The notes beneath the pieces are model-generated. The model was not told where the DNA came from, did not search any database, and saw only the letters and a program-made list of their open reading frames with translations. From assembly GCF_025263685.1 (NCBI RefSeq), contig NZ_CP092109.1, forward strand, positions 248,001 to 312,000: a stretch of 64,000 bases of DNA, written 5' to 3'. Below, piece by piece: positions 46,329-55,796 of this stretch. Made by a program: the position numbers and the translations under genes. The DNA comes from Geoalkalibacter halelectricus (lineage in GTDB: Bacteria; Desulfobacterota; Desulfuromonadia; Desulfuromonadales; Geoalkalibacteraceae). Each line of letters starts with the position of its first letter. The first letter of the stretch is position 1.

Positions 46329-48866
46329 ATGCCCGAGTCCTTGAACGATCGTCAACTCTCCGAGCTGCGGGCCGAACTGCACCGCCTGCGCGCTGAGAAT
46401 TCGCGCCTCTATCGCCAGCTACGCCACCAGGCGCCGCCCCAGCGCCATCCTCTGGAAGCCTTTGTGCGCGGCCTGCGCGGCTGGTTGTTTCAACTCTGCG
46501 TGCAGCCCGACCAAAGCTGCGAACTCCTGCTTATGCGCCCGCAGTTCTTCGATGCCCATCAGCAGCGCCGCCCCTTCAAGACCCGCAGCATCGAGGAGTT
46601 GCTGCGGCGCATCCATCCCGAGGACCGCGCGGCGACCCAGGCGGCCCTGGAAACTTCGGCGCGCGACCTAAGCCAGATATCCCTCAAGCACCGCTTGCTG
46701 GAAAACCGCGGCGAAGTCCGCTGGATGCACATCCTGGCGCAGCCCGAGCGCGGCACTCAGGGAGAAACCCTGTGGAACGGCATCGCCCTTGATATCTCCG
46801 AGCAAAAGCTCTCCGAGCGGCGTCTGAATTCCCTGTGGAATCTGGCGCGCATGGCGGACGCCGACTTTGAGACCCTGTGTGGGCTGGTCGTCGCTGAAGC
46901 CCAGGCCCTGACCGACAGCCCCTATGCCCTGTTCGGCCAGCTCGATGAGGAGGCCAGGGTGATGACCCTGCGCGCCTGGACGCCGCAAGCCTACCTTGGC
47001 CCCAGCCAGGACGAGCAACCGGCCCAGATCAGCATCGGTCAGGCCGGCTTGTGGGCCCGGCCCATTTCCTCGGGCAAGGCCTTGATTGTCAATGACTTCG
47101 ACAGCCTGGAAGCCGGTCGGAGCAGTCTGCCTGATGGCCATGTGGCCATCCGCCGCCTGCTGTCGGTGCCGACCCTGCATCAGGGGCGCGTGGTGGCCAT
47201 CACGGCGGTGGCCAACAAACTCTCTCCCTATACCGAGGAAGACGCACGTCAGATCGAGGCGTTTGTCGCCCACGTCATTAACACCCTGGAAAAACGCCGC
47301 GCCGAGCAGTCCCTGCGAAAAAACGAGAAGCTGCTCAACGCGGCGCAACGCATCAGCCGCATGGGGGGCTGGGAACTGGACGGCGCCACCCATCAGGTGA
47401 CCTGGACCGCGGAGGTGGGACGCATTTTCGAACTGCCGCCCGGGGTGGTTCCCGACCTCTCCGGCGCCATCGGCCATTACCATCCCGAGGAACAGCCGCG
47501 CGTGCGCGAGGCGGTGGAACGGGGCCTGCGCGACGGAACACCCTTTGACCTGCAATGCCGATTCATCACCGCCCTGGGCAATCACCGTTGGGTTCGGGTC
47601 ATCGGCGAGCCGGTTCGGGAACAGGGGCAGATTCGCGCCCTGGAGGGCACCATTCAGGACATCACCGAGCGCCGCGAAATGGAAGAGAACCTGCGCCGCT
47701 CCAAGGAGCAAGCCGAGGCCGCCAGCCGCGCCAAGAGCGAATTTCTCGCCAACATGAGCCACGAAATCCGCACGCCCCTCAACGGCGTGCTCGGCATGCT
47801 GCAACTGCTCAAGCGCACTGCGTTGGATGCCGAACAGCACGACTACGTTGAAACGGCGGATTTCTCCGGACACAGCCTGCTCAACCTGATCAACGACATC
47901 CTGGATCTCTCGCGCATCGAGGCCGGCAAACTGCAACTCGACGAAAAGCCCTTTGCGCTGTCCGAGTTGATGCAGGCCACGGTGAAAACCTTTCAAGGCC
48001 AGGCGGCAGCGAAAAACCTGTCCCTGAGCCTGGATCTGGCGCCCGATCTGCCCGCGCGGGTAATCGCCGACGAGGCACGCCTGCGCCAGATCCTGTTCAA
48101 CCTCATCGGCAACGCCGTTAAATTCACCGAGCGGGGGGAGGTGCGGGTCAGCCTCGACCGGTCGTGCGCGCAGGGCACGGCGACCGAAATGCCCATGCAG
48201 CTGCATTTTGAGATCGCCGACACCGGCATCGGCATAGCCGCCGAGCACCGCGCGCGGATCTTCGAACCCTTCGCGCAGGTCGACGGATCCCACTCGCGCC
48301 GTCACCAGGGCTCAGGGTTGGGCCTCTCCATCGTCAAGCGCCTGGTGGAGCTTCTGGGCGGACGCATCAGCCTCTCCAGCACTCCCGCCGTCGGCACCAC
48401 GGTCTCGGTCGTCATCCCCTGCCGGGCCCTATGCGAGGCGCCCTCGGCAACGCTCACCGGGCAGCTCACCCAAGGTGGCGCGCTGCCCGGAAAGGGCGGC
48501 CGGGTTCTGGTGGCCGAGGACAATCCAGTCAACGCGGTTTTCATCACCCGGGTTCTGGGCAAGTGGGGCTATGAGGTCACTCATGTCCATAACGGCAGCG
48601 AAGTGATGAGCGCCCTGGCGCGCGACCCTTATGACCTGATCCTCATGGACGTTCAGATGCCGTCCATGGACGGGCTGGAAACCACCCAGCGCATCCGCTC
48701 CGGAGAATCGGGACGCAACCCGCGCGCCATCCCCATCATCGCTCTGACCGCCCATGCCATGAAGGGCGACCGGGAACGCTTTCTCAATCTCGGCATGAAC
48801 GGCTACCTGACCAAGCCCGTCAACCTCGAGGATCTGCGCGAAACCCTGCGCAGGCACGCCGGCTGA
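46329..48866 (+). CDS. Hybrid sensor histidine kinase with receiver domain
   Basis: 845 aa, cytosolic. Order: short coiled coil, PAS (about 60-160, [14 protein letters not shown]), GAF (about 170-320), PAS (about 335-460, [15 protein letters not shown]), HisKA with phospho-His H478 ([14 protein letters not shown]), HATPase_c ([31 protein letters not shown]) and a C-terminal receiver with D774 ([13 protein letters not shown]). The ATG at 46329 has a weak ribosome binding site and no promoter was found. The Hpt protein at 40247-40579 could take phosphate from D774; this is inference. Confidence 0.9.
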   Translation: MPESLNDRQLSELRAELHRLRAENSRLYRQLRHQAPPQRHPLEAFVRGLRGWLFQLCVQPDQSCELLLMRPQFFDAHQQRRPFKTRSIEELLRRIHPEDRAATQAALETSARDLSQISLKHRLLENRGEVRWMHILAQPERGTQGETLWNGIALDISEQKLSERRLNSLWNLARMADADFETLCGLVVAEAQALTDSPYALFGQLDEEARVMTLRAWTPQAYLGPSQDEQPAQISIGQAGLWARPISSGKALIVNDFDSLEAGRSSLPDGHVAIRRLLSVPTLHQGRVVAITAVANKLSPYTEEDARQIEAFVAHVINTLEKRRAEQSLRKNEKLLNAAQRISRMGGWELDGATHQVTWTAEVGRIFELPPGVVPDLSGAIGHYHPEEQPRVREAVERGLRDGTPFDLQCRFITALGNHRWVRVIGEPVREQGQIRALEGTIQDITERREMEENLRRSKEQAEAASRAKSEFLANMSHEIRTPLNGVLGMLQLLKRTALDAEQHDYVETADFSGHSLLNLINDILDLSRIEAGKLQLDEKPFALSELMQATVKTFQGQAAAKNLSLSLDLAPDLPARVIADEARLRQILFNLIGNAVKFTERGEVRVSLDRSCAQGTATEMPMQLHFEIADTGIGIAAEHRARIFEPFAQVDGSHSRRHQGSGLGLSIVKRLVELLGGRISLSSTPAVGTTVSVVIPCRALCEAPSATLTGQLTQGGALPGKGGRVLVAEDNPVNAVFITRVLGKWGYEVTHVHNGSEVMSALARDPYDLILMDVQMPSMDGLETTQRIRSGESGRNPRAIPIIALTAHAMKGDRERFLNLGMNGYLTKPVNLEDLRETLRRHAG

Positions 48867-48886
48867 CCTCCTCCTTCATCTGCGCC

Positions 48887-50041
48887 TCAGGCGACCTGGG
48901 CGTGGCGCCGCGCCAGGGTCAGCAGCTCCGCATCAGTCAGGGCGCGCTTGTTGCGCTCGGACATGCTGCGCACACGGTCGAGCAGCGCCATGGCCTCGAT
49001 GCGACTGACCTCCACACCCAAATCCTTGAGGCGCTGCACCAGGGCCTGGCTGCCCGAATGCTTGCCGAGCACCAGATGCCGCCCCAACCCCACCTCGCCG
49101 GGATCAAAGCCTTCGTAATTGATGGGATTCTTCAGCACGCCGTCGGCATGCAGGCCCGATTCGTGGGCAAACACCCGCTCACCCACCACCGCCTTCCATT
49201 CCGGCACCGGCCGACAGCTGGCGCGCCCGACGAAGCGCGACAGCGCAACGAAGCGGCGCGTATCCAGACCCAACTCCAGGCCGCAGGCGTGTTTGAGACC
49301 CATCACCACCTCTTCGAGGGCGGCATTGCCGGCGCGCTCGCCCAGGCCGTTGACCGTGGTGTTGACAAACCGCGCTCCGGCCTTGATGCCGGCGATGGCA
49401 TTGGCGGTGGCCATGCCCAGGTCGTTGTGGGTGTGGATCTCCAGGTCCAAATCCACATGGCGCCGCAAATAGCTGATCTTTTCAAAGGTGGCGAAGGGAT
49501 CGAGGATCCCCAGGGTGTCGCAGAAGCGGAAGCGGTCGGCGCCGCGCTCCTTGGCGATCTGCATCAGTTCCACGATAAAATCGAGATCCGCGCGACTTGA
49601 ATCCTCGCCGCCCACCGATACATAGAGATCGTGCCGGGCGCAAAAATCCAGGGCGCGCTTGAGCTGATCCCTGACCCAGGCGCGATCCTTGCGCAGCTTG
49701 TGGGCGATATGGATGTCGGACACCGACAGGCTGATGTCCACCGCGCGAATGCCGCAATCGAGGGACGCCTGGATGTCGCTGACCAGGGCCCGGTTCCAGG
49801 TGATCAGGCGTGCGCGCAGCCCCAGATCCACCAGGGCGCGCACGCTTGCCTGCTCGGCGGCGCCCATGGCCGGAATGCCGCACTCAAGCTCTCCCACCCC
49901 GATCTCGTCGAGCATGCGCGCGATGGTGATTTTTTCTTCCAGGGTAAAGGCCACCCCGGCGGTTTGCTCGCCGTCGCGCAGGGTGGTGTCGTCGATCACG
50001 ATGGGCTGGTCGGCCAGATTTTGCCACGAATGAAACGCCAT
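48887..50041 (-). CDS. nifV: Homocitrate synthase
   Basis: 384 aa. It condenses acetyl-CoA with 2-oxoglutarate to homocitrate, the organic ligand of the nitrogenase FeMo cofactor. Motifs: DDTTLRDGEQTAGV, metal ligands in EIHTHNDLGMATANA, VNTTVNGLGERAGNAALEE and HESGLHADGVLKNPINYE. It is assigned to NifV rather than isopropylmalate synthase by overall length (no C-terminal regulatory domain) and by the nitrogen-type promoter upstream. ATG at 50041, with GAGGTG upstream. No other nif gene is in the window. Confidence 0.9.
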   Translation of the reverse strand: MAFHSWQNLADQPIVIDDTTLRDGEQTAGVAFTLEEKITIARMLDEIGVGELECGIPAMGAAEQASVRALVDLGLRARLITWNRALVSDIQASLDCGIRAVDISLSVSDIHIAHKLRKDRAWVRDQLKRALDFCARHDLYVSVGGEDSSRADLDFIVELMQIAKERGADRFRFCDTLGILDPFATFEKISYLRRHVDLDLEIHTHNDLGMATANAIAGIKAGARFVNTTVNGLGERAGNAALEEVVMGLKHACGLELGLDTRRFVALSRFVGRASCRPVPEWKAVVGERVFAHESGLHADGVLKNPINYEGFDPGEVGLGRHLVLGKHSGSQALVQRLKDLGVEVSRIEAMALLDRVRSMSERNKRALTDAELLTLARRHAQVA

Positions 50042-50056
50042 GGGACACCTCGCTTG

Positions 50057-50081
50057 CACCTGGCTGGGGACAAACCAGGTG
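50057..50081 (-). promoter_or_regulatory. Hairpin just before the nifV ribosome binding site
   Basis: Seven-bp inverted repeat CACCTGG / CCAGGTG enclosing 11 bases, between the leader terminator and the GAGGTG ribosome binding site (about 50046-50051). Function unknown; it could stabilise the mRNA or affect translation. Confidence 0.35.
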
Positions 50082-50085
50082 AATA

Positions 50086-50119
50086 GAAAAGCCCCAGGGA
50101 AAATGATTCCCTGGGGCTT
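50086..50119 (-). terminator. Intrinsic terminator inside the nifV leader
   Basis: On the minus strand: a 13-bp perfect stem AAGCCCCAGGGAA / TTCCCTGGGGCTT, 5-base loop, then TTTTC. It lies downstream of the sigma54 promoter (start near 50170) and about 45 bases upstream of the nifV ATG. It would therefore stop nifV transcription unless prevented. Its 5' strand begins GAAGCCCC, which can also pair with upstream GGCTTC. Confidence 0.8.
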
Positions 50120-50150
50120 CGTTGCCGTGGAAGCCGGCGGCGTTGCCGGT
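50117..50150 (-). promoter_or_regulatory. Candidate ANTAR-type antiterminator hairpins in the nifV leader
   Basis: Hairpin P1 (50149-50134): CCGGC-AACGCC-GCCGG, a 5-bp stem with a 6-base loop having A at position 1 and G at position 4, as in ANTAR target RNAs. Directly after it, CTTC (50133-50130) can pair with GAAG (50120-50117), enclosing CACGGCAAC. This second hairpin is less regular: the hexaloop ACGGCA also has A1 and G4, but its closing pair is mismatched. The GAAG strand is part of the terminator stem, so the two structures exclude each other. Confidence 0.5.
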
Positions 50151-50179
50151 GTCGATTTTGTAAGTCTCTTGTCCCTATT

Positions 50180-50197
50180 TAGCAGATTTCATGCCAA
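50180..50197 (-). promoter_or_regulatory. Sigma54 (-24/-12) promoter of nifV
   Basis: TTGGCATGAAATCTGCTA on the minus strand. GG and GC are exactly 12 bases apart, as in consensus TGGCACG-N4-TTGCW; the one notable change is T for C in TGGCAC. The start should be near 50170, leaving a leader of about 130 bases. It fits nitrogen-regulated transcription. Confidence 0.8.
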
Positions 50198-50279
50198 CCA
50201 CCATTAACCGGAAAAGCCGGCGTTGCGATGGGCTTGCGCGCGAAAATCTGGCGCAAATTTAAGCAGGTGTGCCCGCATT

Positions 50280-52595
50280 CTACCCGGCGCGGCGTGCTTC
50301 GCCGCATGCTTGCGGCCGCCGGTCGTGCAAAAAGCCGGTCAGCTCCGCGGCAGGCAGGGGGCGGCTGTATAAAAAGCCCTGCACCTCCTCGCAACCGCGG
50401 CCGCCGAGAAAATCGAGCTGGCTTTGGGTTTCCACCCCTTCGGCGATTACCTGCATGCCCAGGGAATGGGCCATGGCGATGATCGCCGAGGCGATGGCGG
50501 CATCATCGGGGTCGTTGTCGATGTCACGCACGAAGGAGCGATCGATCTTGATGCGATCCAGGGGAAAGAGCTTGAGATAGCTCAGGGATGAATAGCCGGT
50601 TCCGAAGTCATCGACCGCCACCTGAATTCCGAGATAGCGCAGGCGATGAAGGATGGTCTGCACCTCGCGGGGATTGTCGACCAGGCAGCTCTCGGTCAAT
50701 TCGATTTCCAGGCACCGAGGTGCCAGCCCCGTTTCCGCCAAAATCCCCGAGACCAGCTCCGCGAAGCCCGGCTGACGGAACTGACGCCCGGAAACGTTGA
50801 CCGCCATGCGCAGGCCCTCCAGGCCCGCCTCCTGCCACGCCTTGGCCTGGCGGCAGGCGGTGCGCAGGGCCCACTCGCCGAGGCGCAGAATCAGCTCGCT
50901 CTCCTCGGCCAGGGGAATGAACTTGTCCGGCGGCACCTTGCCCAAGGCCGGACTGGTCCAGCGCATCAGGGCTTCCACCCCCACCACCTCCTGGCCGGAC
51001 AGGGACACCTGGGGCTGGTAATGCAGGTCGAGTTCGCCGCGCTCCAGGGCCTGCAGAAGATGCGATTCGAGCATCTGCCCGTAAACCGCCCGGGCATGCA
51101 TCTCGATGGAATAGAATTGGTAGCTGTTGCGCCCCTCACTCTTGGTCTGATACATGGCCATCTCGGCGTTCTTGAGCAGGCTTTCCACATCCTGGCCGTC
51201 CATGGGCAGCATGGCGATGCCGATGCTGGCGCTGATTTCGAAGACATGCTCCTCGACTTCCAGGGGCTGAGAAATCCGTCGCAGGATCTCCTGCGCCAGG
51301 CGCCCCGCCTCCTCGGCCGACTGCGCGCCGCCGAGCAGCAGGCCGAATTCGTCGCCGCCCAGGCGCGCCACGGTGTCCGCGGCCTCGGGCACCTCCAGCA
51401 GCCGTCGGGCGATTTGACGCAAGACCTCGTCGCCGGTGGGGTGGCCGATGGTGTCGTTGATGCGCTTGAAGCGATCCAGGTCGAGAAACAGCACCGCCAG
51501 GCTGCCGCCCTCGGCCTCGAGCCGCTCCACCGCGAGTTTCAGGCGCTGCTGGAACAGGTCGCGATTGGGCAGCCCGGTGAGCTTGTCGAACTTGGACAAC
51601 TGCTCGGCGCGCTGCTCGGCCTCGCGATGGGCGGTCAGATCCTGCAGCAGGCCGATGCCGAACTGCACCTCGCCCTGCTCGTCCCTGACCCAGGCCACCG
51701 AGGCATGGCCCCAGACCACCTCGCCGTCCTTGCGCAGATAACGTTTGTGGTAGCTGAAGTGCTGGTCGCGGGTGGTACTGTGGCGGTAAAAGGTTTCGGT
51801 GGCAGCCAGATCCTCGGGATGGGTCAGCTCATGGACCCTGCGCCCCACCAGCTCGTGCGCATCGTATCCGAGCATGCGCACCGCGGCCTGGTTGACCTGC
51901 AGGATCTCTCCCACCGGTGAAAGGGTGCACATACCCACCGAGGCGCCCTCGAAGATGGAGCGAAAGCGCTGTTCACTCTGTCGCAACTGGGCCTCGGCGC
52001 GGCGGCGCTCGGAGATGTCGCGCACCAGGTAAAAGACCAGCGTCTGGCCATCCTGTTCCAGAGGGCCGGCATTGATCTCCACCGGCAGCAGGCGCCCGTC
52101 GACGCCCTGGAAAGAGCATTCATGCACCGGCGCCAGGCCGGAGAAATTGCCCACCATGCCTTGGCAGCCGCTTTCGCGGCACGGCGTAGGCAAGAAGTCG
52201 GGCCAACGTTTGCGCGCCAGGGCCTCGCGGGACAAACCGGCCAGGGCGCAGGCCTGCTCGTTGAAGTCAACCAGGCGCCCATCGGGGGCGACCAGAAAAA
52301 ATGCGTCGTTGACCTGGCCAATCACGGCGCGAAAGCGCGCTTCGCGCTCCTGCTCACGCCGCCGCACCCCGAGCAAGCGATCGGTAACAATGAACAGCAC
52401 CACTCCGGCGGGCAGGCTCGCCAGCAGATTCCAGCCCAGGAAATTATCAACCTTGAGGTGGGCGGGGCCAGGCGCTTGCTGCCCCGCGGGAGCAGCGGAC
52501 GGCACCAGCAGCACCCGTGAAGCCGTGAACAAAAACAGATGCAGGCCGGCCAGGGCGAGGGTAATCAGAAAAAAAAGTTTTAACCGCGTGCTCAT
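50280..52595 (-). CDS. Membrane-anchored PAS-PAS-GGDEF-EAL protein
   Basis: 771 aa. Two membrane helices (about 6-24 and 57-75) flank a short periplasmic loop. Then come PAS (about 85-200, with Cys in TPCRESGCQGM), PAS (about 210-335, IHPED-type HELTHPEDLAATE), GGDEF (about 345-505) and EAL (about 520-765). GGDEF is intact but the RxxD inhibitory site is lost (PEAAD). EAL has VEALMRW, DDFGTG and AEGVE. ATG at 52595 (MSTRLKLFFLITLAL). A TATAAT hexamer lies about 50 bases upstream, without a good -35. It lies upstream of the nifV promoter region, same strand. Confidence 0.87.
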   Translation of the reverse strand: MSTRLKLFFLITLALAGLHLFLFTASRVLLVPSAAPAGQQAPGPAHLKVDNFLGWNLLASLPAGVVLFIVTDRLLGVRRREQEREARFRAVIGQVNDAFFLVAPDGRLVDFNEQACALAGLSREALARKRWPDFLPTPCRESGCQGMVGNFSGLAPVHECSFQGVDGRLLPVEINAGPLEQDGQTLVFYLVRDISERRRAEAQLRQSEQRFRSIFEGASVGMCTLSPVGEILQVNQAAVRMLGYDAHELVGRRVHELTHPEDLAATETFYRHSTTRDQHFSYHKRYLRKDGEVVWGHASVAWVRDEQGEVQFGIGLLQDLTAHREAEQRAEQLSKFDKLTGLPNRDLFQQRLKLAVERLEAEGGSLAVLFLDLDRFKRINDTIGHPTGDEVLRQIARRLLEVPEAADTVARLGGDEFGLLLGGAQSAEEAGRLAQEILRRISQPLEVEEHVFEISASIGIAMLPMDGQDVESLLKNAEMAMYQTKSEGRNSYQFYSIEMHARAVYGQMLESHLLQALERGELDLHYQPQVSLSGQEVVGVEALMRWTSPALGKVPPDKFIPLAEESELILRLGEWALRTACRQAKAWQEAGLEGLRMAVNVSGRQFRQPGFAELVSGILAETGLAPRCLEIELTESCLVDNPREVQTILHRLRYLGIQVAVDDFGTGYSSLSYLKLFPLDRIKIDRSFVRDIDNDPDDAAIASAIIAMAHSLGMQVIAEGVETQSQLDFLGGRGCEEVQGFLYSRPLPAAELTGFLHDRRPQACGEARRAG

Positions 52596-52697
52596 ATCGG
52601 TGGCTTCGTGGTTTCCATCAGGAAAAAAAGTGAGAAAGATTATATATACCGAAAGAATTAGAAATATTTTGCATTGCTGGTTTTTTCGCGTCAACTG

Positions 52698-52735
52698 CAA
52701 ACGCCCATCACCCGCGAAGGGGCGATGGGCGTTTG
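52698..52735 (-). terminator. Strong hairpin between chemoreceptor and GGDEF-EAL gene
   Basis: Twelve-bp perfect stem CAAACGCCCATC / GATGGGCGTTTG with a 14-base GC-rich loop, 25 bases past the stop of the hemerythrin chemoreceptor gene. There is no proper U tract on either strand, so it may be a terminator or an mRNA-end stabiliser. Confidence 0.5.
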
Positions 52736-52759
52736 GTCTGATCAGGCTTGAGGGTTCTG

Positions 52760-55291
52760 CTAGAAAACCCCTCGATCATTGAGGTGGGGGCCGTACTTTT
52801 TATCCTCTCCCTGGATATGGTTGATCAGCCAGCCCTTGAGAAAATTGAACAGATCGCTCGACACCGATACCTTGCCGGCCTTGAATTTCTGCTGGAAGTC
52901 CGCTACCTGGCCGACCAGATGGGTGTGGGCCGCCTTGTGTTCCTCGAAATCAGGGAACTGATGGGATTTCATCAGCCGCTCTTCCTCGAAGAAGTGCTTC
53001 TGCGTGTAATCGACCAGGCGCCCAAGAATCTCGCCGATAACCGCATCGCCCTGGCCGGTTTTCATGGCGGCGAACATTTCGTTGACCATGTCCACCAATT
53101 GCTGGTGCTGGCGATCCAGGTGCGCGACGCCGACGCTCAATTCGTCGCTCCAGCGCATCAAAACGGCACCCGGCGCCGGAGACGGAGCAGGCGCCGCCGC
53201 CCTGGGCAGGGCCGGGGGGCGCACCTGGGTCCGAGGTTGTGCCATCGTCGTGGGTGCGGCGCCCTGGAGGCGGAAACGCCCGAGCATCTGCTTGAGCTGC
53301 ATGGCCTGGGCCGAGAGTTCCTCGGCGCTGGCTGCGCTCTGCTCGGCGCTGGCGGTGTTCTGCTGCGTCACCTGGTCGATCTGCGCGAGTCCCGTATTGA
53401 CCTGGCCGAACCCTTCGGCCTGCTCGTTGGCGGCGGCGGCGATCTCGCCAATCAGATCGGATACTTTGCGCACGCCCCCGACAATGCTCTCCAGGGAACG
53501 AGCCGTTTCATCGGCGATCTGCGTGCCGCGGCTGGTTTTCTCCACGGTGCCCTCGATCAGTTCCGCCGTCTCCTGCGCGGCCTTGGCGCTACGCGCCGCC
53601 AGGTTGCGCACCTCCTCGGCCACCACCGCGAAGCCCTTGCCGTGCTGCCCGGCGCGCGCCGCCTCCACGGCGGCGTTGAGGGCGAGCAGGTTGGTCTGAA
53701 AGGCAATCTCCTCGATGGTCTTGATGATCTTGGAGATACTCTGTCCAGCCAGGGATATTTCGCCCATGGCCTCGGTCATGGCGCGCATTTTCTGGTTACC
53801 GGTCTCCGCGGCGGACTGCGCCTCGCTGGAAAGCTGGTCGGCCTGGCGGGCGTTTTCGGCGCTCTGGCGGGTCTGCGCGACCATCTGGTGCATGGAGGCG
53901 GAAATTTCCTCCAGGGAGCTGGCCTGTTCGGTGGCGCCCTGGGAAAGCGAGGCGCTGGCGTCGGCGACCTCGCCCCCGGCACTTGCGATCTGGCCGGCCA
54001 CCTGCTGCAGGTCTCCGACCAGGGTATTGAGGCTGTGGTTGGCACGCGCCAAAGGCTCGCGAATCAGCCCCTGGGCCTCGAAGGTGAAATCGCCGTCGGC
54101 CAAGCGCTCAAAGGCCTCGAGCACCTCCTTTTCCAGGTTATCGGCAAAGCGGTCCATGGCTTGGCCCATACGCCCGATTTCGTCCTTGCGCTCCATGCTC
54201 AGCCGTCGGCCGAGACGCCCGGCGGCCAGATCCTCGATCATCGCCAGGGTCTGCCCCAGGGGCTTGGTCAGACTGCGGGTCAACAACAGCCCAAGCGCCA
54301 GGGCCAGTACTACTCCGGTGGCCATCCCGCCCAAAGCCAGCAACGTGGATCGGTGCACCTCGGCATCCGCCGCGGCCACCGCTTCTTGCGCGCCCGAGGC
54401 AGTCAAGGCGATAAGTTCATCGAGCAGTTCGTAGGTGCGGGCGCTGCGTTCCTGCACCGGCCCCAGGAGTTGGGCATTCATTTCCCGGTAGATGCTCGAG
54501 GCCTCCTGGGCGACCCGCAGCATCTCATCGAACGTAGCGAGGGTGGTTTCCACCGCGGGCATCATGTGGCTGCGATAATGCTCCTGGGCCTCGCTGAGAC
54601 GACCGGCCTGGACCAGCATCTTGATCCGCCCGACCGATTGGTGAAAGCCGTCGTGGACGCCGCGCACCTGCCGGAGCAGATCCTGCAGCCGCGGATTGGT
54701 GGTGGTGAAATTGGGCAGCCAGCGGCCGAAGGCGCACAGGGTGGGATCGTCGCCGCCCTCGAAACCCATCTGGGCATGGATAAGATCCTGGGTCATGACG
54801 GCGGCGCGATAATGGTCGCCGCGAAACTTCTCCAGATCGGCACGCAGACCGACCGGATCAAGAATACCCGTGGCATCGAGGCGCCGCGACAGCTCGGTGA
54901 AGTGATCCACCGCCTCGGCGCGCAGCCGCCAGGCGGCCATCATTTCGTCGTACAGAGCCTTCTCCCGGGCGGTGCGCGGCAGTTGCTCGTAGGCCTCGCG
55001 CGCCGCGGCAATCACTCCGCGGGTGCGCGCGTTTTCGGCATATAGGGCCTCGCGCTCGCCAGGGCTCAGGCCGGGATTGAGCAGCGAGCGATGCACAATG
55101 GTCGAGCCCTGGGCGGCCTCCTTGATGGCGGAGAGTTGCTGAACGGCAGGCAGGCGTTCTTCACCGATCCGATGCACGTCATCCGCGAGGCCGACGATGC
55201 CCCGCACACCCACCAGCCCGACGACCAGGGCGATGATCCCAACCAGGACAAACCCGCCAACCAATTTCACCCCCAAACGAACATTCTTCAT
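52760..55291 (-). CDS. Chemoreceptor with extracytoplasmic CZB-like domain and C-terminal hemerythrin
   Basis: 843 aa. TM1 (about 9-35), a periplasmic helical domain (about 36-315) with a CZB-type metal motif (H160, H172, CAFGRW with C186, VHDGFH), and TM2 (about 316-338) are followed by HAMP (about 339-395) and the MCP signalling domain with hairpin tip [20 protein letters not shown] complete bacteriohemerythrin domain follows (about 712-843) with HxxxE, HxxxH and HxxxxD ligand sets ([16 protein letters not shown]). Hemerythrins bind O2 at a diiron site, so it probably senses oxygen inside and a metal or redox cue outside. ATG at 55291 has GGAGGTG upstream. It is closely related to the gene at 58313-60490, which lacks hemerythrin. 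Confidence 0.92.
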   Translation of the reverse strand: MKNVRLGVKLVGGFVLVGIIALVVGLVGVRGIVGLADDVHRIGEERLPAVQQLSAIKEAAQGSTIVHRSLLNPGLSPGEREALYAENARTRGVIAAAREAYEQLPRTAREKALYDEMMAAWRLRAEAVDHFTELSRRLDATGILDPVGLRADLEKFRGDHYRAAVMTQDLIHAQMGFEGGDDPTLCAFGRWLPNFTTTNPRLQDLLRQVRGVHDGFHQSVGRIKMLVQAGRLSEAQEHYRSHMMPAVETTLATFDEMLRVAQEASSIYREMNAQLLGPVQERSARTYELLDELIALTASGAQEAVAAADAEVHRSTLLALGGMATGVVLALALGLLLTRSLTKPLGQTLAMIEDLAAGRLGRRLSMERKDEIGRMGQAMDRFADNLEKEVLEAFERLADGDFTFEAQGLIREPLARANHSLNTLVGDLQQVAGQIASAGGEVADASASLSQGATEQASSLEEISASMHQMVAQTRQSAENARQADQLSSEAQSAAETGNQKMRAMTEAMGEISLAGQSISKIIKTIEEIAFQTNLLALNAAVEAARAGQHGKGFAVVAEEVRNLAARSAKAAQETAELIEGTVEKTSRGTQIADETARSLESIVGGVRKVSDLIGEIAAAANEQAEGFGQVNTGLAQIDQVTQQNTASAEQSAASAEELSAQAMQLKQMLGRFRLQGAAPTTMAQPRTQVRPPALPRAAAPAPSPAPGAVLMRWSDELSVGVAHLDRQHQQLVDMVNEMFAAMKTGQGDAVIGEILGRLVDYTQKHFFEEERLMKSHQFPDFEEHKAAHTHLVGQVADFQQKFKAGKVSVSSDLFNFLKGWLINHIQGEDKKYGPHLNDRGVF

Positions 55292-55794
55292 GCACACCTC
55301 CAGCGGTGGTTCGGGAAAAAGGCTCATACAAATGACAAAGTGTCAATCTTGCAAATCACACACCAATTAAAGCGTATACAGAATTGCAAAATCCAATTCC
55401 TTACCGAAAAGATCCTCAATCCAGAGACAAAGGATTGATTTAACGAGAATATTTTAAACCTTATCGCCGGCCGAGCGAACGGCTGGGTTTACACGGAAAA
55501 GTTCAAGGCGGAGCTGGGACCGCAAAAAAATCAATCGCTATCTCAGCGCCAGGGAAAATGACAGGGAGGATTCAGTCAATTGACGGATAGAAAAAAGGTT
55601 CTCGCTACCACACCTCCCAACAACTTGTCGGCCAGGAGGCTGTCGGATTATCCGGGCGAAGCGCAAACTTGGAGGTTTCAGTCCGATTTTGGCTCCCTTG
55701 AGAGTGCATAGCCGTAACTACGTGCCGAAAAGAAGCCGGAATCCGGGCCAAACAGACGGATTTGCATCCAGCTCATGGATAGTCCGACAGCCTC
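55292..55794. other. 503-bp region without genes between two chemoreceptor genes
   Basis: The first 340 bases (55292-55633) are moderately AT-rich and hold the upstream region of the hemerythrin chemoreceptor. A 13-bp palindrome TGACA-AAG-TGTCA is at 55333-55345, 42 bases before its ATG; it may be an operator, but no promoter consensus fits around it. The rest (55634-55796) is copy 2 of the 165-bp repeat. No small gene with a ribosome binding site was seen. Confidence 0.5.
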
Positions 55795-55796
55795 CT
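55634..55796. mobile_element. MITE-like inverted-repeat element, copy 2
   Basis: 163 bp, the reverse complement of copy 1 (44625-44789) with scattered differences. Ends AGGAGGCTGTCGGATTATCC and, inward from the right, AGGAGGCTGTCGGACTATCC. It begins directly at the end of the 55795-57447 chemoreceptor gene, so its right-end CTAG supplies the TAG stop codon region. No coding capacity. Confidence 0.85.

Noticed and set aside
55333-55345. TGACA-AAG-TGTCA palindrome as a defined regulator site
   Set aside because: A 13-bp palindrome alone cannot be assigned to a regulator; noted only in the intergenic description.
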